Below the pieces are notes generated by a model. That model was not told the DNA's origin, ran no database searches, and saw only the letters and a program-made list of their open reading frames with translations. The position numbers and the translations under genes are program-made. From Corynebacterium lactis (GTDB lineage Bacteria > Actinomycetota > Actinomycetes > Mycobacteriales > Mycobacteriaceae): a DNA stretch of 64,000 bases. Below, piece after piece: positions 45,704 to 53,690 of the stretch. The stretch spans positions 310,001 to 374,000 of the forward strand of contig NZ_ULHE01000002.1 of assembly GCF_900519355.1 (NCBI RefSeq), given 5' to 3'. Position 1 is the stretch's first letter. Every line of letters begins with the position of its first letter.

Positions 45704-45940
45704 TTAGGCGGCGGTCTTGCCGGCCGCGTGGTTGTCGTTGAGTAGTTCGGCCGGCACTTCGTCCAAACCGAGGAAATCCAGCAGCGGGCGTGTGGCGACG
45801 ACGTAGCGGCCGTTGATGCGCCGTGCCGGGGTCGGGAAGTCTCCAGCCTGAATAGCGCGGTAACCCGACGCGGGCGAGATGCCAAGCATGCGTGACGCGG
45901 CCGCCACGGGAATGGTTAACGGGACTGCTTTCTTGGTCAT
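45704..45940 (-). CDS. AlpA/excisionase-like MerR-type HTH protein
   Basis: 78 residues. VPLTIPVAAASRMLGISPAS then GYRAIQAGDFPTPARRINGR is the compact winged helix-turn-helix of AlpA/Xis proteins (the R-x-NGR-Y-V wing). It is the first gene of the leftward module, divergent from the XRE repressor. In satellites this protein often activates integrase or acts as excisionase. Confidence 0.82.
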   Translation of the reverse strand: MTKKAVPLTIPVAAASRMLGISPASGYRAIQAGDFPTPARRINGRYVVATRPLLDFLGLDEVPAELLNDNHAAGKTAA

Positions 45941-45979
45941 TTTCTGTGTGCTCCCAAAATGTGACAATGTTTGCAAATC

Positions 45980-46004
45980 GGGACGAAAGGCTTTAAACCG
46001 TCCC
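45980..46004. promoter_or_regulatory. Operator candidate between AlpA and XRE genes
   Basis: GGGACG (45980-45985) and CGTCCC (45999-46004) form an inverted repeat in the 151-base divergent region. Repeated AATGTG words surround it. It is the likely repressor switch of the element. Confidence 0.5.
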
Positions 46005-46091
46005 TGATAGTGAACGTTAGCCAATGTGCATGAACAAAGCAACATCTGCGAGGTTAGAAAATGTCGGCTGTTTCTGGATAGAGTCTGAAGT

Positions 46092-46673
46092 ATGCGCGAC
46101 TGGCAAAAGGAAATGACAGACCAAATCGGCCGTGAAGTGCAGCGACTAAGGGGCGACAGGTCGCTGTTGTGGCTCGAAACTCGAACGGGTGAACTTGGCC
46201 ACAAAGTGGCACGTAGCGGCATATCGCAACTAGAAAACGGGAACCGCCGCTCGATCAGCGTCGCGGAATGGCTCGTGTTAGCCGCTGCTCTGGAAACACC
46301 ACCGCTGCTACTGCTCTGGCCAAAATATCCAGACGGTAACACCGCTATGCTTCCGAAATTCGAAACAGATGCCTTTTCAGCGCATAGCTGGTTAGCCGGA
46401 AAATACTCCCTTGAATGGAAAGACCTCGAGGGCTGCGGCGCCATCGAACCGATATTGACTAACCATCCGGTGCCGCTGGTCTCTTTGGTGGAGCAGGTAG
46501 GGGAGGCTTTGCCACCGTTCGCAGAGATCGCCAGGATGTTGAACGGCGATGCTGAGCAGATCGCCGCCGCAAAAGCATCATTAGCAGCATTTAGGAAAAA
46601 AGCGCGCGAGCTAAACAGGCAAATTGAAGCGCTTGGCGGATATATCGACGAAACTAGCAACGAGGAAAACTAG
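46092..46673 (+). CDS. XRE-family repressor of the satellite
   Basis: 193 residues. The N-terminal helix-turn-helix (IGREVQRLRGDRSLLWLETR, then ARSGISQLENGNRRSISVAEWLVLAAAL) is of the Cro/CI type. The C-terminal coiled coil is AAKASLAAFRKKARELNRQIEALGG (46568-46640). It is directly followed by the integrase gene with 2 bases between, so both form the lysogeny module. Confidence 0.85.
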   Translation: MRDWQKEMTDQIGREVQRLRGDRSLLWLETRTGELGHKVARSGISQLENGNRRSISVAEWLVLAAALETPPLLLLWPKYPDGNTAMLPKFETDAFSAHSWLAGKYSLEWKDLEGCGAIEPILTNHPVPLVSLVEQVGEALPPFAEIARMLNGDAEQIAAAKASLAAFRKKARELNRQIEALGGYIDETSNEEN

Positions 46674-46675
46674 CC

Positions 46676-47834
46676 ATGCCGCGCGGTCGACCAACCACCC
46701 CACCCGGCACGCACGGCGGCATCAACTACCAACGACTACCCAACGGCAAAACGCGCGCCAGAACACGCCTACGCCTATACAACGGCCAAACAGTCCACGT
46801 AGTCGCCACCGGCACAAGCAAAACCGCCGCAGCCCGCAACCTCGAAACCCACTGCGTCGAACGACTCGGAACCCCACACGCGGACACCATCACCCCCACC
46901 ACACCACTAGCCGACTTGCTAGACACCTGGCACGCGCAACACGACGTAGCGCCACGCTCCAAGAGTATCTACCGACGCACCATAGACGGACACATCACGC
47001 CAGGAATAGGCGCTCTTAGACTCAACGAACTAAGCCCCATGGTGCTCCAGGCATACATCAGCGGCCTAACCCCAGGCGTTGCCAAAACCAGCGCTGCCAT
47101 ACTCTCCGCCGCCCTCAAATACGCCGTCCGCGTCGGCGGACTAGCCACCACACCCTGGCAAGCCATACGCCTACCCAAAACGGAAGAAAAAGAAGTCGTC
47201 AACATCACGGCCACCCAACAAGCCGCCTACATTCGCGCCGTCGAACGATGGTGCACCGGACTAGACCCCAACCAAAAAGACGACGAAAAACCACGCGGCC
47301 GTGAACGCGGCCACGGGGCTCCCCCAACTCATTCGAGTAATCGCCGGAAGCGGACTCCGGCCAGGTGAAGCCCTAGCCCTCCGGATCCGTGACGTCGACC
47401 CCGACAACCGGCGCGTCACCGTCTCCGGCCAAGTCGACGGCGGCGGCGGGCGAACAGAACAACTCAAAAACCGCTCCAGCCAATTCGCCCGGCGAACAAT
47501 CACCATCACCCAAGACGCGGCGGACGCCATCAACGAGCAACTACAAGACCCCGGCGTAAAGCACTACAACGAGCCATTGTTCCCCACGTGGCGGGGAACC
47601 TATCGCACGGTCAACAACCTAAACCGAGATCTACGAGCAGCGACCAACGGCCTGGACTTCGGCGCCCCCATCACGCCCCGCGCGTTCAGGTCGACCATCG
47701 CCAGCCGTATCGCGGCCACGTTCGGCCACGACGCCGCGCAACGCCAACTAGGCCACTCGAAAAGCGACGTTACGGAAAAGTACTACACCGCGCCGCCGCC
47801 GGTCATTGATGACTACCTCGGACGCATGGACTAG
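46676..47834 (+). CDS. int: Tyrosine recombinase (integrase), frame interrupted
   Basis: A phage-type integrase of about 385 residues. The N-terminal arm-binding domain is short, followed by a core-binding SAM-like domain (LADLLDTWHAQHDVAPRSKS). The catalytic domain has the first Arg in GSGLRPGEAL, PRAFRSTIASR where HxxR is usual, LGHSKSDVTEKYY with the His and the nucleophile Tyr. The frame changes near 47290-47305, by one extra or two missing bases, after DDEKP and before VNAATGLPQLI. An A5 run there suggests a sequencing slip, but a genuine inactivation cannot be excluded. It lies next to attR. Confidence 0.85.
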
Positions 47835-47923
47835 CCACCCCGCGCCCGCTGGGGGCCATGCGCCGCCGGGGTACGCGATCTGGAAAACAAAACGTTTCAC
47901 GGGAAACGAGCGGAACAGAACTG

Positions 47924-47992
47924 GGAACACGTTCCGGAACACGCCAGGAACACGCGAAAATGTGTTGTGACCTGTAGGAACACGGGGAACAC
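47924..47992 (+). repeat. GGAACAC array (right)
   Basis: GGAACAC occurs at 47924, 47936, 47947, 47977 and 47986: five copies, all inverted relative to the left-end array. The last copy ends 196 bases before the att core; the first left copy starts 200 bases after it. Confidence 0.85.
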
Positions 47993-48052
47993 GTTTTTTC
48001 TTTAACTTTCACATGGTAATTACTGTTCTGGCCTTATGAGGGCCTGAAATGT

Positions 48053-48069
48053 TACGCGTTTATTACGCG
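48053..48069 (+). repeat. Arm-type site candidate, right copy
   Basis: TACGCGTTTATTACGCG, identical to 39831-39847. Confidence 0.65.
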
Positions 48070-48187
48070 GATAATGGTCAAATCTGTTGAGAATCGGCCG
48101 TTGTCGTGAGACATATATAGCGCTTTGACCTGCGCAGATTGAGAATTAGCACACCTGGATAACGCTAGTGAAGCGCGTCTCCGGTAA

Positions 48188-48260
48188 CAGTAGGTTACGG
48201 GTTCGAGTCCCGTTTCCGGCTCAAAAGACCAGGTAGGAGCGTTTTCCTACCTGGTTTTTC
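48188..48260 (+). repeat. attR: displaced tRNA-Thr 3' end plus terminator
   Basis: 73 bases matching 39738-39811 apart from one A. It lacks the 5' half of the tRNA, so it is not a gene. The terminator hairpin is intact. Confidence 0.93.
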
Positions 48261-48349
48261 GTGTCTGGAGGGCGGAAGTCCTCAGAAAGTCCTCAAAAAA
48301 TCAGGAAAAAGTCGGGACAAATTATCTCGTCTTGGATTTGGGACTAGGA

Positions 48350-48419
48350 GATTTTTCCAGGATTTTGTAGGAAGTGACGCGAAATTTGGCCTTACTTCCT
48401 ACAAAATCCTGGAAAAATC
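48350..48419. repeat. Dispersed palindromic element, copy 2
   Basis: 26-base arms (48350-48375 and 48394-48419) are perfect complements around an 18-base loop. The arms contain CCAGGATTTTGTAGGAAGT, shared with the copy at 3198-3257. No ORF is inside. Confidence 0.9.
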
Positions 48420-48449
48420 CGAGGGGCTCGTGGGTGAACCTCGTTTCCG

Positions 48450-48485
48450 TGCCTAGCAGTTCGGTTCTGCCTAGCAGTTCGGTTC
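48450..48485 (+). repeat. 18-bp tandem repeat
   Basis: TGCCTAGCAGTTCGGTTC occurs twice head to tail with no mismatch. Confidence 0.9.
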
Positions 48486-48860
48486 AATGCAGAGGGTGGT
48501 GCTTAATTCGGTATTCCATGCCACCGGGTTGTCACATACGTACTTTTTATTCACTTTTTTCACATCTGTCACATGGGTGTGTATGCTGATTCTTAGTTTT
48601 CCGGGCTGCGCTCCGGGGTGATTCCTAAATTGCTCGATGGCGTGGTCGCGGTAGAGAGTTCACTGTGAACTTTGCGTGCGCACATGGGGCTGGTCTCGGG
48701 GAAGGGCCTGCGCTATGGGCGCTTTTCGCGCACTGCACGTCGCTCGCCGCCACTCGCGTACTGCCCGTCATGCCGCCTCCACTGCCCGCCGCGCGCTTTC
48801 GTGCGGAAAATCCCTCGAAAGGGGGATGTTTTCGTATTTAAAATTATTTACGATGGGGGC

Positions 48861-49274
48861 ATGTCTGAGGTTCTTTTCGTCAGCAGGGCAAATATGGGGG
48901 TTTCGCGTCTGTTGGAGGGATTGCTGAGGCAAGCCGCCCCGGAACTCACGGTAAATTCCGCGGGAATCGACATCGACGAGGACGATCGGGGCCTGGATGA
49001 GGACGCCCGCCAGGCCCTCATCGAGGTCGGCGCCCGTTGTGACGGAGACCCGCTGCAGCTCACGGCCTCTCTGGCAGACCGGGCGGACGTCGTCGTCATT
49101 GTCGGTGACATTGATGCCACGGACTACGTGGCCCCCGATTGCGAGACGGAGCGCTGGACTTTTGACGATCCCGCGGTCCGCGGCATCCACGGGAAGGCCC
49201 GATACGTGGACATTCGGGAACAGATGCTGGGGCGCATCCACGATTTGGCGCGGCGCTTGGCCGCCGGGGAATAG
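48861..49274 (+). CDS. LMW phosphatase/ArsC-like protein lacking the catalytic Cys
   Basis: 137 residues with the low-molecular-weight phosphatase / thioredoxin-type arsenate reductase fold. The start MSEVLFVSRANMGVSRLLEG aligns with the VLFVC-x5-RS P-loop, but the nucleophilic Cys is Ser or absent and the loop spacing is changed. VNSAGI, RADVVVIVGD and TFDDPAVRG follow the family order. I chose the ATG at 48861. It is probably not a phosphatase; a binding role is possible. Confidence 0.7.
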   Translation: MSEVLFVSRANMGVSRLLEGLLRQAAPELTVNSAGIDIDEDDRGLDEDARQALIEVGARCDGDPLQLTASLADRADVVVIVGDIDATDYVAPDCETERWTFDDPAVRGIHGKARYVDIREQMLGRIHDLARRLAAGE

Positions 49275-49349
49275 CCGTCGGCAAGCGAAAAGGGGCGGTG
49301 GATCGGCGCATTTCGGGCTTTGTGTGCCTGCGTCGGGCTGAAGCACCTA

Positions 49350-50204
49350 ATGTATATGGGTATGACTATCGGCCCATCGCTCCGTCGTACGCTCTACAAG
49401 CTCGCTGAGAAGCAAATGTCGCCCGCAAAGGTGCGGTTCCTTCTCAATGCGTGGCCCCCGCTGTGGGGCAGTGGTATCCACATCACCGATATTGCCGAGG
49501 ATTGGTCGGCCGGCCGCCTGGAGCTGCGCCTGAACCGCCTGACCGCCAATATGCACGGCGCGGCGTTCGGCGGCGCGCTCTTCGCGATGACGGACGTGCT
49601 CTTCGGCACCCTGGTGATGCAGCGCTTGGATGTCAAGAAGTACGAGGCCTGGACGCGCACCGGCTCCTTCGAGTTCATTCGCCCAGGTCAGCGGGGCGCA
49701 TACCTCGAGGTGGAGGTCAGTGACAAGCTGGTCGAGAGGATTGAAAACGACACCGAGGGCGGATACTCCACCGTCATCGCGTACACCTCGGTGGTGCGCA
49801 ACCCCGATGGTTCGCTGGTCGGCATCGGCCAGCAGGACCTCTACGTGCGTCGCCGCGGAGGCAAGAAGCCCCCGGCCAACCCGCATCAGCAGGACCACGT
49901 CGCGGGCGAGAACCTCATCGCCGCGGCCCGCACGCTCGCGCGCCTGGGCATGCGAGGCCAGGACAACCGCGACATGCTGGTCCAGCAGGAGCGCATGGCC
50001 CGCCGCTGCATCTCGCCGGAGGCCCGCGCCGTGGCCTGGCTGCAGGGGGTCCTCGAGCTCGACGAGGTCACCGTCGACGACTACCGCGCCGCCGGGCTTC
50101 CCGACGTCGTGATGGACGCCCTGACCTCCGATGCGCCGTCGCCGGCAGCGCAGGAGCTCATCGCCGAGGTCGTCACGGCGCGGGAGTCCCTGGACAAGTA
50201 CTAG
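49350..50204 (+). CDS. DUF4442 hotdog-fold protein with C-terminal extension
   Basis: 284 residues. The first 165 (VRFLLNAWPPLWGSGIHITDIA, MHGAAFGGALFAMTDVLFG, GSFEFIRPGQRGAYLEVEVSD) match the DUF4442/PaaI-like hotdog thioesterase fold with the family's N-x-HGAAFGG motif. About 110 residues of helical C terminus are unusual. Starts at 49350, 49356 and 49362 are all in frame. It likely acts on acyl-CoA esters. Confidence 0.8.
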   Translation: MYMGMTIGPSLRRTLYKLAEKQMSPAKVRFLLNAWPPLWGSGIHITDIAEDWSAGRLELRLNRLTANMHGAAFGGALFAMTDVLFGTLVMQRLDVKKYEAWTRTGSFEFIRPGQRGAYLEVEVSDKLVERIENDTEGGYSTVIAYTSVVRNPDGSLVGIGQQDLYVRRRGGKKPPANPHQQDHVAGENLIAAARTLARLGMRGQDNRDMLVQQERMARRCISPEARAVAWLQGVLELDEVTVDDYRAAGLPDVVMDALTSDAPSPAAQELIAEVVTARESLDKY

Positions 50205-50209
50205 GCGGA

Positions 50210-50986
50210 TTAACTAGTTAGCAATTCGACCAGCAGCGATACGACGCCAGCGTCCGTCTGCTGCGCCCAGTGCGGAACGCCTCGGCTGCGTCCTAGGCGC
50301 TCCTCGAGCGTGATCGTTCGCGCTGCCGGAAAGCGGCGCCGGGCCCATTCGGGCCAGGGCACGACGGTGCGGTCGTGGCTGCTCACGACGTTAATCCACT
50401 CCGCGACCTGCGGTTTGGCGCCCGCGGGGGACTCGCCCGCCTGGCCTACCTCCCCGAGTTCCGGCACACCCGGAAGGGCGCCCCGCCGGGCGAGGGCGAC
50501 CTGATCGGCGGCGCCGTCGCCGATGAGGACGCGGGCGAGCCACCCGTTCGCCCAGGCCAGGGGTGCCAACAGCCTCGGCAGCGGCGCCCCTCCCACGGAA
50601 CCGGACACGCTGATTACGCGGCGAAGCGGCAAACCCCTAAGCGCCAGAACGTACGCGATTAGCCCTCCCTGGGAGTGGCCAACGATGTCCACCTGGCCGC
50701 ACGAACCCGCAGGTCCTGTGACAATCTCGCGGACGTAGGCCTCGACCTCCGCGACCGACTGCGCGACGGCGCCCGTGCCGCGATTCCCGAAGGCCGGCAC
50801 ATAGACGGTCCGCCCCGCCGCGCGGAGGGCGTCGGCAAGCGGGGCCCACGCGCCGGGGCTATCCAGCGTTCCGTGGAGAAGTACGACGGGCACCGGGTCC
50901 GCAGGCGAGGTGGAGTTTCGCAGCGCCGGAACCGCGCGCGAGGCGGGGATTCGCAGGGCGAGCGGGCGGCGTCGTGAAGCGACCAC
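50210..50986 (-). CDS. Alpha/beta hydrolase, esterase/lipase-like (1)
   Basis: 258 residues. Oxyanion loop PVVLLHGTLDSPGAWAPLADAL, nucleophile elbow VGHSQGG (about residue 125), and a probable catalytic Asp/His in SSHDRTVVPW and GVPHWAQ. No signal peptide is visible. It is tandem with a second hydrolase of the same lipase class (7-base gap), convergent with the DUF4442 gene. Confidence 0.8.
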   Translation of the reverse strand: MVASRRRPLALRIPASRAVPALRNSTSPADPVPVVLLHGTLDSPGAWAPLADALRAAGRTVYVPAFGNRGTGAVAQSVAEVEAYVREIVTGPAGSCGQVDIVGHSQGGLIAYVLALRGLPLRRVISVSGSVGGAPLPRLLAPLAWANGWLARVLIGDGAADQVALARRGALPGVPELGEVGQAGESPAGAKPQVAEWINVVSSHDRTVVPWPEWARRRFPAARTITLEERLGRSRGVPHWAQQTDAGVVSLLVELLTS

Positions 50987-50992
50987 GGCGGA

Positions 50993-51853
50993 TTACTCGG
51001 AGGGAGAGGAGACGTCGAAATCGACCCCGACCAGGCGGAACAGGGCCTGGCGGGTGAGCCCGCGGACGCGCCAATCGTGCGCCATCTGCTCGTGCAGGAT
51101 GACTGCCTGCGGGAATTTGTCCTGGATGTAGAAGTTCTCGACCATGCCCTTGCCACCGTCGTTGAGGAAGCAGGACTGCGTGGGCTTGATCAGCTGGTCG
51201 AACTTCGTGGCCATGCACGTGTATGTCACGCCGGGGGCGAGGACGTCGTGCTCCTCGGAGTCGAGCACCATCTTCGAGCCGGTGAGCTGCTCCAGCCCGG
51301 AGGCTCCCCAGTAGCTCTGGACGAAATTGCTGAGCAGGGAGCGCGTGCCCGGAATCTTGGTCAGGCCGGAGGCGATGCCTCCCAGGTTCGTGCCGTGGTT
51401 CGGGGCCGCGAGGCACACCACATGCTTGATCTTGTGCGCGGCGCGCAGCGAAATCAGGGTCGCCAAAAGCCCGCCCTGGGAGTGCCCGACGATGATGGCA
51501 CGCTTCCCGCCTGTCGACGCCAAAACGGCCTTGATGTAGGCGACCAGCTGGTCGATGGACTCGTTGAGCGGGTCCGTGGCGCGGTGGCCGAAGTCGGGGG
51601 CGAAGACGGCCCAGCCGTCGCCGCGCAGCTCCGTGCCGAGCCCCTCCCAGATGCCCTTGACCTGGCCCGTTCCGTGCAGAAGGATGACCGGCCAGGGGCG
51701 TTCTTTGGTGACCTGGGAGCGCCAATCGTCCTCGAAGACGCCGCGCAGCGGGCGGTAAATCGCGTAGGGGACAGGTGCGGAATTGGCCGGGGTGCCCGAG
51801 GTACCCGGGTTGGCCGCCTGGTCAGGCGTCTCCTGATGCTGCTCCGTGCTGAC
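50993..51853 (-). CDS. Alpha/beta hydrolase, triacylglycerol lipase-like (2), start unresolved
   Basis: About 287 residues in an open frame: PWPVILLHGTGQVKGIWEGL (oxyanion), IIVGHSQGGLLATLISL (nucleophile), CLAAPNHGTNLGG and QSCFLNDGGKGMVEN. A TTG at 51523 is the first formal start codon, but using it would delete the oxyanion loop. The frame stays open to 51877 without ATG, GTG or TTG. GTC at 51853 begins a plausible N terminus (VSTEQHQETPD), so a base error there or an upstream indel is likely. It is directly downstream of the HIT gene. Confidence 0.72.
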   Translation of the reverse strand, partial: VSTEQHQETPDQAANPGTSGTPANSAPVPYAIYRPLRGVFEDDWRSQVTKERPWPVILLHGTGQVKGIWEGLGTELRGDGWAVFAPDFGHRATDPLNESIDQLVAYIKAVLASTGGKRAIIVGHSQGGLLATLISLRAAHKIKHVVCLAAPNHGTNLGGIASGLTKIPGTRSLLSNFVQSYWGASGLEQLTGSKMVLDSEEHDVLAPGVTYTCMATKFDQLIKPTQSCFLNDGGKGMVENFYIQDKFPQAVILHEQMAHDWRVRGLTRQALFRLVGVDFDVSSPSE

Positions 51854-51855
51854 GA

Positions 51856-52278
51856 TTAGCGCACCAACTCTCCGCGCTCATCGGTGCCGAGTGCCTCGCG
51901 GATCTTCGCCGCGGCCTCGTCGAGGGACTCGGGCGAGGGGTTGCGGTCGACGTTTTCCAGGTTGTACCCCGACATGTCGTGAGCAGGGAAGACGTGGATG
52001 TGGGCGTGGGGAACCTCGAAGCCCGCGATGAGGTATCCGGCGCGGGGCGCGTCGAAGGCGTTGACCACGGCGTTGCCCACCATCTGTGCAACCTCGTTCA
52101 TGTGCGCCCACAGCTTCGGGGAGGCGTCCGTCCAGCGGTCGACCTCCTCGACGGGGACGACGAGGGTGTGCCCGGGTGCGACCGGTTCGATGGTCAAAAA
52201 CGCCACGACCTTGTCGTCGCGGTAGACAAAACGACCCGGAAACTCGCCATTGATGATCTTCGTAAACACGGTGCTCAT
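51856..52278 (-). CDS. HIT-family nucleotide hydrolase/transferase
   Basis: 140 residues. The signature HAHIHVFPA (HxHxH) near residue 100 and the start [42 protein letters not shown] (52150-52278) are typical of HinT-like proteins, which hydrolyse AMP-amino conjugates. It is divergent from purD with 88 bases between. Confidence 0.92.
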   Translation of the reverse strand: MSTVFTKIINGEFPGRFVYRDDKVVAFLTIEPVAPGHTLVVPVEEVDRWTDASPKLWAHMNEVAQMVGNAVVNAFDAPRAGYLIAGFEVPHAHIHVFPAHDMSGYNLENVDRNPSPESLDEAAAKIREALGTDERGELVR

Positions 52279-52366
52279 GGCCCAAGGGTAACCCGAAACT
52301 CGGCAGCGGGTACGCCCATTCGAACGCGAAAATGGATAATCCGGGCCGGTCAGTAAGATGTTGGCT

Positions 52367-53641
52367 ATGCGCATCCTCGTAATTGGTTCCGGTGCCCGTG
52401 AGCACGCCCTTCTGTACGCAATGAGTAAGGACCCGCAAGCGACTGAGCTGCACGTAGCTCCAGGTAACGCGGGCATGAGCGAACTTGCGGTCATGCACCC
52501 GCTAGTTGTGGATGACCCGGCGGCCGCGACCGCGCTGGCGCGCGAGATCGCCGCCGACCTGGTTGTTATCGGCCCGGAGGTCCCGCTGGTTGCAGGCGTC
52601 GCCGACGCGTTGCGCGAGGCGGGCTTTGCTGTATTCGGCCCCAACGCGGACGCCGCCCGGATTGAGGGCTCCAAGGCATTCGCGAAGGACGTCATGGCGT
52701 CGGCCGGTGTGAAGACCGCCCACGCAGAGGCCATCGCGCCGGGCGCCTCGGCCGAGGACGTTGAGTCGGCTATCGACCGCTTCGGCCCGAACTGGGTGGT
52801 CAAGGACGACGGCCTGGCGGCAGGTAAGGGCGTGGTGGTCACCACCGACCGCGCCGCTGCCATCGCGCACGCCGCCGAGGTTCTGGCCGCCGGTAATCCT
52901 GTGCTGCTGGAGTCCTTCCTCGACGGCCCCGAGGTCTCCCTGTTCTGCCTGGTCGACGGAGAAACCGTCGTCCCGCTGCTGCCGGCGCAGGATCACAAGC
53001 GCGTCGGCGATAACGACGAGGGGCCGAACACTGGTGGCATGGGCGCCTACTCGCCGCTGGACTGGTTGCCCGACGGCGCGACCGAGCGCATCGTCGCGGA
53101 GGTCTGCGAGCCGGTCGCCCGCGAGATGGTCGCCCGCGGCTGCCCCTTCCAGGGCCTGCTCTATGCGGGGCTTGCCTGGGGCGCGGAGGGCCCCGCTGTG
53201 GTCGAGTTCAACTGCCGCTTCGGTGACCCGGAGACCCAGGCGGTCCTGGCCTTGCTGGAGACCCCGCTGGCGCAGCTCCTGAACGCCGCGGCCACCGGCA
53301 CCCTCGCCGAGTTCGGCCCGCTGTCCTGGCGCGACGGCTACGCGCTGACCGTCGTCCTGGCCGCGAACGGCTACCCGGCCTCGACTCGCACCGGTGACGT
53401 CATCACTGGCGCAGAGCCGGGCCGCGAGGCAGACGGCATCCTGCACGCCGGCACCGCCCGCAACGAGGCCGGCGAGCTGGTCTCGGCCGGCGGCCGCGTG
53501 CTCAACGTCGTCGGCGTCGGCGAAACGCTCGAGGCCGCCCGCGCCCAGGCGTACGAGACCATCAAGACCATTTCGCTGGATGGTTCCCACTACCGCAGCG
53601 ACATCGCGCTCCCGGCCGTGGAGGGGCGTATCACCGTCTAG
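52367..53641 (+). CDS. purD: Phosphoribosylamine-glycine ligase
   Basis: 424 residues; the second step of IMP synthesis. [15 protein letters not shown] is the N-terminal Rossmann-like domain. The ATP-grasp core contains [47 protein letters not shown] and [14 protein letters not shown] used the ATG at 52367; 52358 is 9 bases upstream in frame. In C. glutamicum purD is likewise near a HIT gene. Confidence 0.97.
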   Translation: MRILVIGSGAREHALLYAMSKDPQATELHVAPGNAGMSELAVMHPLVVDDPAAATALAREIAADLVVIGPEVPLVAGVADALREAGFAVFGPNADAARIEGSKAFAKDVMASAGVKTAHAEAIAPGASAEDVESAIDRFGPNWVVKDDGLAAGKGVVVTTDRAAAIAHAAEVLAAGNPVLLESFLDGPEVSLFCLVDGETVVPLLPAQDHKRVGDNDEGPNTGGMGAYSPLDWLPDGATERIVAEVCEPVAREMVARGCPFQGLLYAGLAWGAEGPAVVEFNCRFGDPETQAVLALLETPLAQLLNAAATGTLAEFGPLSWRDGYALTVVLAANGYPASTRTGDVITGAEPGREADGILHAGTARNEAGELVSAGGRVLNVVGVGETLEAARAQAYETIKTISLDGSHYRSDIALPAVEGRITV

Positions 53642-53690
53642 GTGGCGACTGGTTGCCTCAGCGGTGGTGGCTGCTGACAGAATAGGAGTC

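Larger units (their letters stand above)
47835..48187. other. Right end region of the satellite
   Basis: 353 bases without genes. It contains the GGAACAC array (47924-47992), a GTTCCGGAAC palindrome (47931-47940) and the second arm-type repeat (48053-48069), ending at attR. Confidence 0.7.
39738..48260. mobile_element. Integrated capsid-encoding phage satellite (about 8.5 kb)
   Basis: Bounded by the 73/74-bp att duplication in tRNA-Thr. A rightward module holds the XRE repressor and integrase. A long leftward module holds an AlpA-like protein, several small proteins, prim-pol, SF3 helicase, a WhiB-like protein and a major capsid protein. No portal, terminase, protease, tail or lysis gene is present, so it cannot make a virion alone. 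Layout and size fit phage-inducible chromosomal islands, specifically types that carry their own capsid. Confidence 0.85.
48261..48860. other. Intergenic region right of the satellite
   Basis: About 600 bases without a convincing gene. It contains the second palindromic element (48350-48419) and an 18-base tandem repeat (48450-48485). The rest is AT-rich around 48530-48600 and otherwise featureless. Confidence 0.55.

Noticed and set aside
47285..47310. Programmed frameshift in the integrase gene
   Set aside because: The site GAAAAAC lacks a canonical slippery heptamer and the required shift is +1; similar breaks in clpC and radA make a sequence error more likely.
48188..48260. Second tRNA-Thr gene
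   Set aside because: Only the 3' half from the anticodon stem onward is present; it is the displaced att copy.
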